In this document: positions 45,865 to 58,498 of the stretch, one piece after another
Numbering within the stretch: the stretch's first letter is position 1
How the letters are laid out: the number at the start of each line of letters is the position of its first letter
Assembly (NCBI RefSeq): GCF_003265705.1
Contig: NW_020312788.1
Span: 5,870,301-5,934,300, forward strand
From: Callorhinus ursinus
Taxonomy: Eukaryota > Chordata > Mammalia > Carnivora > Otariidae
DNA length: 64,000 bases
Direction of reading: 5' to 3'
Made by a program: the position numbers and the translations under genes
The notes under the pieces: generated by a model
Databases searched by the model: none
Seen by the model: the letters and a program-made list of their open reading frames with translations, nothing else
What the model was told of the DNA's origin: nothing

Positions 45865-46320
45865 TAGGCATAATAATGGCCTTCCAAAATGCCCACATCC
45901 TAATTCCTCGAATCTGTGCCTATGTTACCTTCCATGATAAAAGGGACTCTGCAGATGTGATTAAATTTAAAATTTTGAAGTGAGGGGTGCCTGGGTGGCT
46001 CAGTCAGTTAAGCGTCTGCCTTCAGCTCAGGTCATGGTCCCAGGGTCCTGGGATCCAGCTCCAGGTCGGGCTCCCTGCTCAGTGGGGAGCCTGCTTCTCC
46101 CTCTCCCTCTGCTGTTTCCCCTGCTTGGGCTCCCTCTCTCTCTCTCTGTCAAATAAATAAATAAAATCTTTAAAAATTTTTTTTTGAAATGAAGAGATTA
46201 TCCTGGTGGTTCCAACATATTCAAAAAGACCCTTATAAGAGCAAGGTGAGAGGGTCAGAGTCAGGAAAGGCACTGTACCAGTGGAACCAGAGGTCAGAGT
46301 GATGTGGGCGCATGAAACAA
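45865..46320 (+). mobile_element. MaLR-like LTR remnant, split by a SINE
   Basis: Left arm: tgcccacatcctaattcctc, gggactctgcagatgtgatt. Right arm after the SINE: gagattatcctggtggttcc, cccttataagagcaaggtga, gaggtcagagtgatgtgg. This is the order of a MaLR-type LTR. Confidence 0.6.
45984..46177 (+). mobile_element. Can-SINE
   Basis: Full length; flanked by ttttgaagtga (to 45983) and ttttgaaatga (to ~46191). Confidence 0.94.
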
Positions 46321-48000
46321 TTATTTACCACAAACTGTTTTATTCTCCTTCTGTATCAATTCTGCACACAGCTTTCAAAAGATGTAAAGGAGCAAATGCA
46401 AAATTACGTGAATATATTTGTATTACTTTTTGAATGGCTCTGATAAGTCTTTTCATGGTTTACTTTTAGGTAAATATATTAATTTCCTCTTGCTGTTATC
46501 ACAGATTGCCACAGACTTAGTGAATTATGAATACTGCTAAAATTTTCATTGAAAGAGTCATACTGTTTTTCACTGTGTGTGTGTATGTGTGCCTAAGTTA
46601 ACTGAATAGAAAATACCTAAAGTTCTCACAAGTGTGGTTCAGTCCATCTCAACAAATTCTTTCATCGTTCTCATAATATCCTGAATTAAATCCTCCTCTA
46701 GATGTTGTTAAATAGAGAAAAATGAGCCATTCATATCCACTTCTCACCAATAAATAATACACAATTTTCCTCTGAATAGAAATAGTTCACAGCTATCAAT
46801 TTCTGATGGGATCCCACGTTGTGGTTGGTGCTGCACACAGCACTGGGAACTCAGAGACAAGGTTGATGGCACTGCTAGTCTCCAGGAACTCAGGCCGCCC
46901 TCCCTACAGGAGGGGGTGATTTCAATTGTTTTATAATTTTTTATCAGGCTAGTGTATCAGTAATATTTCAAGCTATTTCTACTCAACAACAGGTAACATT
47001 TTATCTGCCTCAAAATATCCTATGTGCCATTGTTTCAATAATACAAGTCCACTTGGACTATTTTATTTAGTATCTTTGAATAAAAGATTATAGCTCCTAA
47101 TAAAGATATAATCTTTATAGAGCATTAATTTTGAAAATGCTTCTTGACAGTGCATGACTTTCTTGCATGGCTGGACATGGAACTCATGTTAAAGCCTCAT
47201 TTAGTCTCCAAACTTACAGTGGAAAATATTTATTTTACTTTTTTCACTGAAACCATAAAATTAAGCATTGTTAAGTGTTAGCTGCTGAGAGATTCTTTTT
47301 ACCAGATCACCCAAAGATAGGAGCTCTCTCTCATTTCCATGGAGCCAAGGGTCTTAGGGAATCCAAGAATCTGTAGAAGAGCTTCAAGGAATTTGTTAAC
47401 CCCTGGAAACAGCAAGCAATGGGGTGTGTGTGTCCCTACGTACACCTGTGCACCTGTATTTTTTCAATTATAGGATCAGTAAATGTCCTCAGCACTTAAA
47501 GGGGTCTATAAAGAGAAATATTACCTCTCGGTGGGCTAACTTCAACAGGCTTCAAAAGGTTAGATATTTGCAGTTTCCATTCTTACCCCAATTATACCAC
47601 CCTCACTATACCATGGTCAAATCATTGCATCTTTCATTGCTTCACATTTTTACTTCCCAAAACAGGGCTAAAGCTGATTCCCTTCAGCCCCATATTACTC
47701 AGGGCTCCACTTGGAGACAGAGGGAGGGCATAAATATTCAGACTTCACTCTCTTCTCCCTCTGACCTCATGCCAGACCTCTCAGCCGCTGAACCTAACTG
47801 TAAGCCAAAGTGCAAAGTTGCTTGGTGATATCCTCCTCATAGCCTACCTTTGCGCAGAAAAAAGAAGGGTGGAGATGCATAGAGAGTAGATCCTGGGGGA
47901 TGAGGCATGGTGAGTAAAAGTAAGCTATCTGGCACATGCCCTCAGGTATGAAGTTCTTAAAGTGACATGCACTAAAATGTGGTTTTACACTTGCCCTTTC
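46321..48000. other. Single-copy DNA, no gene assigned
   Basis: A short MaLR-like piece may lie at 46485-46545 (tcctcttgctgttatcacag). A 134-codon frame at 47424-47828 has no recognisable domain. Confidence 0.4.
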
Positions 48001-48009
48001 ACCTCTTCA

Positions 48010-48350
48010 GGTTCTTATCATATGCCACCTCTTTGGTGAGACCTTCTCTCATCACCCTATTTGAAGTAGCAAGCTGCCTTATCCCTGCCTCTGACTCCCC
48101 ATCCCCCTGCCCTGCTTGGAGTTTCATGGGAGCACTATCATCATTACACAGGCTGTGCACCTCACTTGGCTTTTTTTTTTTTTTTTTTTTTTTTTGGTCA
48201 GCCTTTCCTCCACTAGGCCATAAGCTCCAAGAGCTTTTCCTTCACTAGGCCCTAAGCTCTGTCTCTTAGAACATTGGCTATCTTCAATGCTGGCATCAGC
48301 AATATCCTATACCCAGTAGATACTCAGTATATACTTATTAAACAAATGAA
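48010..48350 (+). mobile_element. L2 LINE 3' part with a poly-T tract
   Basis: ctctttggtgagaccttctc, cttggagtttcatgggagca, gctccaagagcttttccttc, cccagtagatactcagtata. A T run of ~26 nt (48171-48196) interrupts it. The words actaggcc-taagctc are tandemly repeated at ~48213-48256. Confidence 0.65.
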
Positions 48351-48538
48351 GGACAGTATAAACCAACTTTGGAAAGAAAATCCTTATGCTATGTTTTAAA
48401 AATGGAAACAGGCCTATTAATAATAAAACTGTTTTTCTTATTTCAAAATCACTACATATGCCTACTGCTAGTTCTCACTATCTGAACTTGATTTCCTAAA
48501 TCATTCCTTTTCCAAATTTCACTTTCTTTCTTTAATCA
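48351..48538. other. Single-copy spacer, nothing seen
   Basis: Short AT-rich spacer between two L2 pieces. Confidence 0.4.
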
Positions 48539-48539
48539 G

Positions 48540-48770
48540 CTCAGATATCCTCTTCTATGTAGTCTTTCCTGTTTTATCAAAGGTGATTGCTGTGTCTGAT
48601 GAGCTGGGGAGGAGAGTATCTCTAACCTTTACAACTTTCTGCACAGTTATTTGCATGCATATCTTACCAGCATACCTGCATTCCAAGTTCTTCAAAGGGT
48701 TTGTGATTTGAGCAACGTCCATATTCTACAGCACTGAGCACAATCCGCTGCCTGCAACGTGTTGAAGTTG
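48540..48770 (+). mobile_element. L2 LINE 3' part
   Basis: ctcagatatcctcttctatg, gtagtctttcctgttttatc, ccaagttcttcaaagggttt, acagcactgagcacaatccg. Confidence 0.6.
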
Positions 48771-48771
48771 T

Positions 48772-48950
48772 TGAAGAGCATTAGCCCTGGAGTCGGGGGA
48801 CCTGCATTGAACTCCTGCCTCTGGGCTCGCCGCAACACATGGCCGTTTAAGGTCTCTAAGTTATGTCATGGGGTAGCTACAAGGGTTAAATAAGATGACA
48901 CATTTAAACCATTAGCCAATAAACACTCAATAAAGCGCACCCATCATTAG
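48772..48950 (+). mobile_element. MIR SINE
   Basis: agagcattagccctggagtc, acctgcattgaactcctgcc, then ggggtagctacaagggttaa and caataaacactcaataaagc: nearly full length, sense. Confidence 0.8.
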
Positions 48951-49094
48951 CTTAGTGTGTGTTCAGTGACTGTTAAACAAATGAATGCTTATAGTAGGAT
49001 GTGGAAGAATGAAATCCATACAAGATATAACTTCCCATGGCCTTGTTTAGTGATGTATGGTGGGTCCTTTATGTGAACTAGAAAAGAAATCAGG

Positions 49095-49262
49095 GTCAAG
49101 AGTACAAGCTCTTGAGTCAGATTGTTCAGGATCAAATCCATCCTTACTATCTGTGTGACCATGACCAGGTATTTAACTTTTCCACCCTTGAGTTTTCTCA
49201 CCTATGTAACTGATTGAGAACAGAGCCTGGAAGTAGTAAATGATCAATATCACTAATTATTA
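49095..49262 (+). mobile_element. MIR SINE
   Basis: agagtacaagctcttgagtc, ggatcaaatccatccttact, ctgtgtgaccatgaccaggt, then gagcctggaagtagtaaatg. Confidence 0.8.
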
Positions 49263-50095
49263 TAGACACTAAAAAGGACACCACACTGAAAAAAAAAGTT
49301 TTCTTTTAATCTGACAGGCTGTTAGACATACATAAATGTTATGGATTTAGTTTACATGCTAATAAATAAAGAGTTATAATTAATCTTCTTGGAGCCTCTC
49401 ATTGCCATGGTCTTTTCTTTTCAAGATAGGATTATACCATAGACATTTAAAGAGAAAATTACTTCAAAACAAGCAATGTTCCAAGGAGGTAAAATATATC
49501 TTCAAAAATCCTTTTATGTATCTGTTAAAAGTAATCCTCAAAGCAGCTGTTATTAAAACTTTCTACATTCTATCATCCAACAGGGTTATTTCACAATCAT
49601 TAATAATTAATCATAGGCTTCTGATTCATTCTTGTACACTCTAAAAATAGATACCACGAATAGGCTTAGAACCTTAGCAACAGAATATTGAGTATGCTAT
49701 CAGCCTAACCTAGGTACCTACTCAGATTTTGCAAACAGATCTGTCTCAGAATTGCTAAACTGGAAGGTATTTCGTGGCAAAATCAGACATGTTTTTCCTA
49801 TTTGCAGTTATTTCAAACTCATCTCACTAAAAGCCTCAACACTTCTTCCGCTCTCTATTTGCCTGGCAGTAGAGAACAATGAGCTTGTGCTACCATCTTG
49901 AGACCCTGAACATGGAGCCCATCACATATGAAGCCTACTAAATCAGTACCAACCTGGCCAGTCACCTGATGGTGTTTCTGATGTCTACCACATGACAGGT
50001 ATTTGAACAAGCTCTGATGAATGAGAAAATTAAATGAGAAAAAGTCATGAATACTGGTAGCATCTAATCTTTAATTAATTTTAATTTAACTTGTT
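49263..50095. other. Single-copy AT-rich DNA, nothing recognised
   Basis: No gene signal. Confidence 0.45.
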
Positions 50096-50099
50096 CAAT

Positions 50100-50285
50100 A
50101 AGCAGTGTAAAGCATTATTCTATATATTTCACAACTATGAGTTCATTTAACCTTCATAACAACCCCATGGGGAAACTAATACAAAAGTTAAGTATGTCTC
50201 CAAGAGTCACACTTCTAATAAATGGGAGATCCAGAATTGAAACTCAGGCAGCTTGAGTCCTGAATCCAAGAAACCTAGGCCTTCA
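50100..50285 (-). mobile_element. MIR SINE remnant
   Basis: ttcatttaaccttcataaca, accccatggggaaactaata, gagatccagaattgaaactc. Confidence 0.75.
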
Positions 50286-50605
50286 ACAGTCGAACAAACC
50301 AGTAAACTACAGGTCTGGTTAATAAATTTCTAGATAGCTCTTGGCTTAACTTCAGGACAAATATGGGGATGGATTTGGTGTGTGTTTCGTGTGAGTATAT
50401 ATGTGTTCCTTAACTTAGTTCCAACATACTCAACCAACCACGTTGGCAAAGAGTTAAACAAAGGTGGATATCATAGTCTGCTACAAAGCTGCAGAGGCAA
50501 CAACTGAAAAGACTCAAAACTTTACAACAAGTAGTTCTGAGCTCACCTAAGAGTAGAAAATAGCATTTCCTCTTTTTTTCCTTATGAAAAAGTAGTCCCT
50601 TGCTC
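50286..50605. other. Single-copy DNA, nothing recognised
   Basis: No gene signal. Confidence 0.4.
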
Positions 50606-50611
50606 TTTCTC

Positions 50612-50692
50612 AGATAGATGGATAGATAGATAGATACATAGATACATAGATGATAGATAAATCGATAAACAGATAGATAGATAACAGACAGA
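50612..50692. repeat. (GATA)n microsatellite, interrupted
   Basis: gata/gaca/cata units over ~80 bp. Confidence 0.93.
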
Positions 50693-50799
50693 AAATCCTC
50701 ACTTCCTCATGCCACCCAAATTTCTCTTCTGTTCTTTTATCTCCCCCATATAAATAACTTCAAGCCTGAGCTCATGAATGTCTCTTTGGATACCTGCAA

Positions 50800-50940
50800 G
50801 TGCCCAGTACAGTAGCCATGAACCACACAGGTGGCTACATGAAGTAATTAAAATAGGCAAGTTAAAAATTGAGTTGCTCAGGCCATTCACCGCATGTGGC
50901 TGGTAGCCATCATTGGACAGCACAGATACGGAGTATGCTC
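50800..50940. mobile_element. hAT-type palindromic transposon fragment
   Basis: agtagccatgaaccacacag at the left and ggctggtagccatcattgga then cagcacaga at the right form an imperfect inverted repeat. Same family as 29905-30045. Confidence 0.6.
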
Positions 50941-51205
50941 ACCACCATAAAAACTTCTGCTCTCGAGAAAGATGGGAGCTACTGTCAGTCCCATCCCCTG
51001 AAAGTGGTACTGATTTATCTTTTCTGATTTACTTTATTTTTGTGTCCTCACAGAGCCACACAATTAAGTTTAAGAAACCATCTACTATAAGCGTTGAAAT
51101 TATTTGGCAACATTTACTTTATCAGATACTTGGTTCAGTCTGCCAACATTCTCTGATCAAAATCATTGGCGAGGTTTCATGGATTTTTTTCTTTTTTTTC
51201 TTTTT

Positions 51206-51388
51206 TAAAGATTTTATTTATTTATTTTACAGGGAAAGACACAACGAGAGAGGGAACACAAGCAGGGGAGTGGGAGAAGGAGAAGCAGGCTCCCCACTGA
51301 GCAGGGAGCCCGATGTGGGGCTCGATCCCAGGACCCCGGGATCATGACCTGAGCCGAAGGGAGACGCTTAACGACTGAGCCACCCAGG
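51206..51388 (-). mobile_element. Can-SINE, few bases missing at head
   Basis: Reverse orientation, ending gactgagccacccagg. The final cgcccc is absent. The flanking ggattttttt (51181 and 51387) marks the target duplication. Confidence 0.93.
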
Positions 51389-51400
51389 ATTTTTTTTTCT

Positions 51401-51985
51401 TATATGACATCTTTCCAAGTAGCTAAAAGTAGAGAGCTTAATATATGTAATTTTTTAACCAAAGAAAATACAATGCATAGCTTATTGTTTTCTTTACCTA
51501 AAAGTTTCATCTAGCCTCATTCATTATTAGGAAAAAAAATCACCTCTCCCATGTTGTCTATCCTGACTTGTGCTCACCTCACTCTGTCTCTCAGAATTTT
51601 ATCAAAATGCATGAAACAATTTCTGTATTTAACTTCCATAATATATCACTGGTAGACTGGCAACAATTAAGCCACTGAGTTAGCAACTAATAAAATTTAG
51701 GCATGATTATTTTACCATAAATATTAGAGTAGTTCCTCCATAATTTCTTTTGCTAAAGTGAATTATAGTATCTATTAATACATTCCTCCATCCCTTATTA
51801 TATGCCTGATAATGTATTAGGTGTGCCCTCAAAGTTCTTACAACACAATTCAACTCAAATTACTGAAATAAAAAAGTGGTGTCTGTTGCCCTTTGAGTTC
51901 CCATAGGATGATGGTGATTGCCTAAATTCAAATCTCTGCTCACTTTCCCCAAAACCACACAGATCCCAAAAGGGAGCAAATAAAA
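51401..51985. other. Single-copy DNA, nothing recognised
   Basis: No gene signal. Confidence 0.4.
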
Positions 51986-53594
51986 CTAGCCATAACCCCT
52001 ACCTACCACATGACTGGGAGACAGAGATTGTGACAAATATCAATTTACATGGAAGTAGGGTCTAAGCATCCAAAGCTGGAGAACCACTCCAGGGCCTAGG
52101 CCAGATGAAAAACAAGGAGAAGATAGTGGGGTACAACAGCAACAGAACCCACAACGATATAACATCACTCCCAGGAGGAGAAAGTTCCACATGGACTGGA
52201 GAAATGCCGGGAATAAAGATAAGACCTGCTAGATCAGAGCACTGGCCCGTGGAGAACTGAAAGGAAGGGGCAGAAAAGTGCACAGGAGCAGAAGCAACAG
52301 TCCCGAAAAAGGTATAGCCTCTGGGGGAAAGGGAGGGCTCTTGGTGGGCGCATCCCTTGGAGGCTAGGTGGTAAAGGGAGCAGCAGGTGTTGAGATTAAG
52401 GAGAACTAATAAACCAAAGAAGATACACCAACTTGCTTCTCCACCAAGAGGAAACTGTACTTCTCTGCCCAACAGAATAAGCTATTCTCAAACCAGAAAT
52501 CTCAGTGAGCCTCTCCAATATCTCACCTTTGCATGGGGAATCAGGGGATAGAAAACAACTTTAAACATGTAACAATCCAGAGAATACAATCCTCATGAGC
52601 CTTCCCTGAGGAATCGACTAGAGGAAGAGCTTAAGCCAGCTGGATACGAATTGAAAAACTTCAACAAAAGGAACTTTGGTGAGCACTGAAGATATTTAAT
52701 ATAAATATTTAATTATAGACTTAAGACTATAATAAAGGTGGGGCAAAGAGATGAAAGAATATGTACCTGTTAAATATTCTGACAGAATTTAAAAATATAG
52801 CTAAGTAAATGGGAGGAAAAACAGGAAAAGGAAGGAAAAAAATGAAACACATTTTCTGAATACTTATCATCTTAAGATATCATCTTAAGCTGGCAAATCA
52901 AATAGTAGAAGCCTAAATAAGGAATAAAGGGACTAAGGTAATAAAGGTAATCATTAGAAAAACCACAAATTTTCCTAAACCAAATTAAATACTCTGTCCA
53001 CTCCAGACCCCTTAAAAAAAAAAAGGCAAGGAAACAGACCACATGGTGAATCATAGTAACTATTACAATATGTACAGTAAATATAAAAAAAATAAGAGTT
53101 CATTACTGATGTGACCAAACATATTAGTCATATCAATGTATGTCAATGAGGTTAATTTACTTATTAAACAGATTTTCAGATTGATTCACAAAGTAAAACC
53201 CAACTCTATGCTATATACTATCAACATCCTTAAGGGGTTTAAGGAAGGTTAAAAATAAAGAGATGGACAAAGTTTTATCAGACAAATATAAATAATAAAA
53301 ATGCAGGGTTCCCTGGAATCATTGCAACCCTGCCGGCATGTCTCAGGCTGAGTTTGACAAAACTGCTGAGGATGCTAAGCACCTCAAGACCGAGCCAGCA
53401 GATGATGAGATGCTGTTCACCTACAGCCACTATGAACAAGGAACTGTGGGTGGCACAAACACAGAGCAGCCTAGGCTGCTGGATTTCAAAGGCAAGGCCA
53501 AGTGGGATGCCTGGAATCAGCTGAAAGGGACTTCCAGGGAAGATGCCATGAAAGCTTCCAACAACAAAGTAGAAGATCTAAAGAAAAAGTATGG

Positions 53595-53784
53595 GGGCAC
53601 CTGGGTGGCTCAGGTCATGATCTCTGGGTCCTGGGATTGAGCCCCTCATCGAGCTCCCTGCTCAGCTGGGAGTCTGCTTCTCCCTCTTCCCCTCCCCTGT
53701 TTGTGCTCTCTTTCTCTCATTCTCAAATGAATAAATAAAATCAGAAAGAAAGAAAGAAAGAAAGAAAGAAAGNNNNNNNNNNGA

Positions 53785-53827
<43 letters not shown>
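53595..53827 (+). mobile_element. Can-SINE inside the DBI retrocopy
   Basis: Starts gggcacctgggtggctcagg, with ~10-20 nt of the head-to-body region deleted, and ends in a long GAAA tail. Flanked by the 14-bp repeat aagaaaaagtatgg (53581-53594, 53828-53841). The tail contains ten Ns. Confidence 0.95.
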
Positions 53828-53828
<1 letters not shown>

Positions 53829-53830
53829 AG
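53742..53830. repeat. (GAAA)n microsatellite with assembly gap
   Basis: SINE tail expanded as GAAA units; bases 53773-53782 are N, so its true length is unknown. Confidence 0.97.
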
Positions 53831-54070
53831 AAAAAGTATGGAATATAAGAGACTGGATTTGGTTGCTAGCAGTGCATTTCATCTAAACTGCTATAATGCC
53901 TTGTTTTCTAATACTGTGGATGACATGAAATAATGAAAATAACCTGTTAACCTAGATCCTGAAGACTGTACAGGATATGGCTCTAACAGAGTAGCAACTG
54001 AAATGGTTACTGACCTTCACTGAGTAATTTTTATCTGTAGATCAAAAGTGCATTTGTTACTTTAAATAAA

Positions 54071-54095
54071 TACATACATACATACATACATATAT
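54071..54095. repeat. (CATA)n, decayed poly-A tail
   Basis: Five to six cata units directly after the DBI polyadenylation signal. Confidence 0.85.
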
Positions 54096-55410
54096 AAATG
54101 CAGGGTTGACATCTTGATATTGAACAAAGTATAAATCATCACAAAAAGTATTAAACGAAACAAGGAAAGACATGTTAAAATAATAAAGATCATAATTCAT
54201 AACAAAGATAATATTCTTAAATAGCCATGACTACAACTACCACATTTATAAAACAGAAACTCCAGGAAATGCCAGAAGAAACAGTCAAAAACAAAACAAT
54301 ATTATAAGTCTTTAATGTATCATTCCCAGACTAAGAAAATCAAGCGGACAAAAAACAAGAAAGGATAGAAGACACTTCTCACATCATCAATAAAGTTGAT
54401 CTTATGAATCTATATTGAATTTTACCACCAATAATAATTTACATACCTTCTTCTCAAAGGCATATGGAACATTCACATAAGTTGAGCATATATTATATCA
54501 CATAGAAATCCTCATTTTCATAATACAGAAATAATTCAAATAGCATCCTCTGATCAGAGCACAGTATTAATAGAAATTAACAAGAAAATATCTAAAGTGT
54601 CTTTTCTAGCTGAAAATGTAAAACTTTCTATTGAACAACTCTTTGGCAAAAGGAGAAGGCTAAATTAAATTTCAGAATTTCTTTTAAAAATAATGATAAT
54701 AAAAGCAGAATGTATGGGATATAATAAAAGCTGTGATTCAAGAAATTCATAGCCTTAAGCACTTAACATCAATAAAAATGAAAGGATAAAAATAAATGAA
54801 TTAAAATCCCAACCTGAAATCCTAGGAAAAAACAAACACACAAACATCGTAAAGCATAAGAAAGGAAATGGTAAAAATAAAGCAGAAAGTAATTATTAGA
54901 AAAATATTAGAATTAATAAGTTAAAATGCTGGTTCTTTGGGGTAGAAATCACTTGGTAACTTATTGAGGGATAAAAAAGGGTAAAGGGAAAGCATAAATA
55001 TACACAATAAGAAATAATCCCTGAAAGAGAAGGAATTAAAATACTGAAGAGACTATTTTATACAACTCTATGCAAATAATGCAGAGATGAAATAGTAATT
55101 TCCCAGTAAGTTTAATTGATCAAAACTGATACCATTAAATAGAGGTGGCTTAAGTAGACTAATTTCCATAGGAAAAAAAAAATAGAAAAATTATCCAAAT
55201 CCTACCCCCTTAAAAAGGCAACAGGCCCAGATGGCTTCACAAGAGAATTCCACCAAACCTTCAAACACCAGATGATTCTAATTATGCTTAAATTATTCCA
55301 GAACACAGAAAAAGAAAGCATACTTCCCAACTTTTTTTTTATAAAGCAAGTAGAACATTGCTAATTAAACCTAATGAAGATGATACCAGAAAAGCACAGT
55401 TAAATCCCTC

Positions 55411-56090
55411 ACAGCCATGAACATGAGATTGTACTTTCCCAGCCCCAAGGCTTGCAGAAGGGAAGTATGGAGAGCTCTGAGGTCAGCTGCCCACAAGCAC
55501 TATCTTGTACCTACAGGTATCTACACTGCCCTTGCTTGTCCTGCTGTGGAGACCTGAGCCAGCTTTCAGTTGCTGCTAGCACAGGGCCTAGCATTGCAAA
55601 TCCCAAAGTAAATGAAGGGAAAAGTTTTTATTTTAGCCTCCTACAACCAGGCTGAGTTGCCTTCTGCCCGAGGCCAGAGCTACCATCCCACGTGTGTTCC
55701 AAACAGCTCCCTTTTCCCCATCCCTCGACTCAGGGCTTGCTCATTTTCTCCATATTTTTCTCTCCTTTGTTTTTCTGGGGAGGAGGAGGGATTTGGGAAG
55801 TGGGAGGGGAAGAGCCAGTAGTCCTACTAGTTCACCTTTTGGGTGGAACTAGAACTTCAGCAGAAAGAGGACATTTGACTAGTTTGACTAAAACTCAGAG
55901 TTCCTGAAAGGGAGTGGTGGAAGATAAAGTTAGAAAGTTTTTTTCAAAATTAGGAAGGCAGTGAATGACTTGATTTGGGCTTTAAACTAGATTTGGGAGA
56001 TCCCTGAAGGTTTTCCAGCAAAGGAAGATTTTTATTAAAATCATGTTATAGAAAGATCAATCTAATGATAATCATTTAGGGGGATGTTGC
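55411..56090. other. Single-copy GC-richer DNA, no gene assigned
   Basis: Overlapping frames of 67-71 codons (55452-55907) have no recognisable domain. The last ~120 bp may be L2-like. Confidence 0.4.
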
Positions 56091-56094
56091 AGTA

Positions 56095-56275
56095 TTCTGA
56101 GTCCCTTCCTAGTCAAAGCACAGGCTTCAAGCCAACAGCACCGGCATCACGGGGAACTTGCTACAGTGCAAACTCTCAGACTTAGTGAGTCAGAATCTGT
56201 GTTTTAATAAAATCTTCAGGAAATTTATGTCTATATATGAGAAGCAGTGTCCTAGATATCATAAACCACCACCTG
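56095..56275 (+). mobile_element. MER5A-like hAT-Charlie transposon
   Basis: accggcatcacggggaactt, tgagtcagaatctgtgtttt, aaaatcttcaggaaattta and gagaagcagtgtcct follow MER5A order. Confidence 0.75.
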
Positions 56276-58490
56276 AAAAAAGAAGGGGTAGATGCAGGGG
56301 AAATTGTACTTCAAAAAAATGGTTAAGATCAGAGAAGACAATCAGGTTTCAAGATTGGGGCACAGTTGACTATGTGATTCCTGGCCCCAAGAGCAAATTC
56401 ATAATGACTTTGACTGTAGTTAATGGCTTACAGCTGCATCTCTGCTTATTTTCAAAATAACTGAAATTGTTAAATCATAGTAATATTTCAATTTGGAAAA
56501 ATCAATAGAAATCCTGCTATTATTCCTTTAACTCTCGAAGATTTTACACGGCTGTGTTTTTAATGAAGCTATCCATCTGATTTTCCATTTTCTCTCTTAC
56601 ATTCTGGTAGATTTAGAGTCTTCCCCCAAAGTTCCCTTTGTCACTAACCTGGGCATTTTTCCAAGCCCAAAGATAGTAGTGAAAATTATAGGCTCTTCCT
56701 ACATACTTTTCTTTTTTAAGCAACTAGAACTGGGTTCCATATTAGCAAGACTCAATCTTTCCCTATTTGTAGAGTTTTTTTTAAAACATCTCCTTTTTTT
56801 TAAGCACCTCCACAGTCTTGATCAAAACACAAAGCCTTCAAAAGAAGCTAAGTTCAATAGTGTACAACTAAGGGTGTTGGTTTATATAGTTTCTATAATT
56901 TCTTCCTGAATATGCATGCAGTTTTATAAATATCATAATAGAATTATAGAAATGTGAAATCATCCTATACAGTCAAGAACTGAAAAAGCTACTCATTAAT
57001 ACAGAATGCTATCGATTTGGTTAATATGATATAAATAATATAGAAGTAACAATATAGAAATAGAAATAATAATCATGATGAAAGCTGAGTCCCTCTGTGT
57101 AACACAAATGTACTCTTGGAATGCTGTGCCTCCATGCTAAAGTTAAAATTAGGAAAATTACTTGACCTCAGCAACATCCTGGTTCACGCTCAACAACAAC
57201 AGAAGACTTACCTACAGACATGTTTAATAATTAAATATAAGATTATAAACTGAATACTAATAGAAAAAAACAGTTTTTAGAAGTATCTCAGTATTTTTAA
57301 CGCCCTTCAGAAGAGAGAAAAATTTCTTGCAACCTAATAATTTTTATGTTTTAATAATTACATATTCTCTTCCTTTGGAAACTTAACCTTGCTCTTAAAG
57401 TGTCTATCCTTTTTCTTTAATTCAGTGTAGAAAGCTTTAATATGAAAGGTGATTCCTCCCTTAAAAACAAAACTAAAATTAAAAGTTTCTTATGTATTCT
57501 TCCAGAATTTTTTTCTATTCATATACTGGTGTCTACATAAAATGTCTATTTTTTTTCCTCTGGAATTCACTATCACTTCTACACTCCTCTTAAGCCTCTA
57601 CCCCTCTTTTTTTTTCTCATTTTGTGTTCATGATCCACAACAAATACATTTTCATATATCTCTCTGATTAAAAACTTAATTTCCAATATTTCCAGTTTCA
57701 AAAACTCAAAAAAATAGGTGCATGGAGAGTGTTCAAAAACTCTGCTGGTCTCTGTAGTTCTTCTACATAATTAATTTTATCACTTGTCTAAACAAAGTAG
57801 GATACATGAGGATACATGATCTTTTCTCCCTGAGAAACTGATGGGCACAAACTCCTTCTTTATCCCTTATTCATGAATTTTTCTCAAAAGCGTACATGTG
57901 CACATTCCATTGGGATATACTGCTTCAGAGCAATTATGAAGACTCTACACAGAATAGTTCACTTTCCCTTATGCTGATTGCTCAGACTTTACATTGCTTT
58001 TGGACTATATTAATGTATTTACTTCACAAAATTCTTTGCTGTACAATATTAAAGAGACACTATCAATTCAAACATTTGTTATTAGAACTGCAATACTCTT
58101 ACAGAATGATTGTGACTATACGGGAGATGGTTTTGAAATTACAGTTAAACAGCTGTTACCAGAATAGACTTTGCTCCTAAATTATGCAAAATAATTAACT
58201 TCGTCATATAAAAATCTCAGTGGATTCCAGAAGTTTTAATTGGTCAAGGCAAAGAAAAAAAATAAACGAAGCAATATATTCTGGATGGGAGTCCTGGGAC
58301 TTGTCTGTAGGGTAATTAATTTTCAATTAAACAGAAAGCAAAAGAAACGCTATTGAAATCCAACTGGGTGAATAGGGGAAAGGATTCAAAGTGTACATTT
58401 ATGCTGAAATAGGCTATGATCTTAGAGAATGAGCCAATTATGAGCAGGTCATTTTTTATGGTCAGTGATGTAGGTATTTCATAAATAAAT
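56276..58490. other. Single-copy AT-rich DNA, no gene seen
   Basis: 2.2 kb with no recognised repeat or exon; open frames up to 94 codons look random. Confidence 0.45.
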
Positions 58491-58498
58491 AAGTTTTT

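Larger units (their letters stand above)
53311..54095 (+). pseudogene. DBI (acyl-CoA-binding protein) processed pseudogene
   Basis: Retrocopy of DBI, the small cytosolic protein that binds acyl-CoA esters. ATG at 53338 opens a frame matching ACBP without introns: MSQAEFDK..., [40 protein letters not shown] and [10 protein letters not shown]. Counting from the first Ser, ligand residues Tyr28 and Lys54 remain, but Lys32 is Glu and Tyr73 is Ser. A SINE (53595-53827) enters at the KKKYG codons, so the open frame runs into SINE sequence. The normal ending (Y-G-I-stop) survives to the right of the SINE. A DBI-like 3' UTR, AATAAA at 54065-54070 and a tail decayed to CATA units follow. Target duplication aaatgcagggtt at 53299-53310 and 54096-54107. 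Not expected to be functional. Confidence 0.93.
51990..55410 (+). mobile_element. Old L1 (L1M type), ORF2-containing, split by a DBI retrocopy
   Basis: Decayed L1 in sense orientation. ORF2-like blocks occur in order: catatcaatgtatgtcaatg (~53130), gtaaaacccaactctatgct (~53195), then after the retrocopy ccttcttctcaaaggcatat (~54450), tgctggttctttggggtaga (~54930), atttcccagtaagtttaatt (~55098) and ggcccagatggcttcacaag (~55226). 5' of 53100 the match is weaker (5' UTR/ORF1-like). All frames are broken. Confidence 0.65.

Noticed and set aside
53338..53640. A functional 100-codon DBI-like gene
   Set aside because: The frame ends inside a SINE, has no introns, has a tail and target duplication, and lacks Lys32 and Tyr73.
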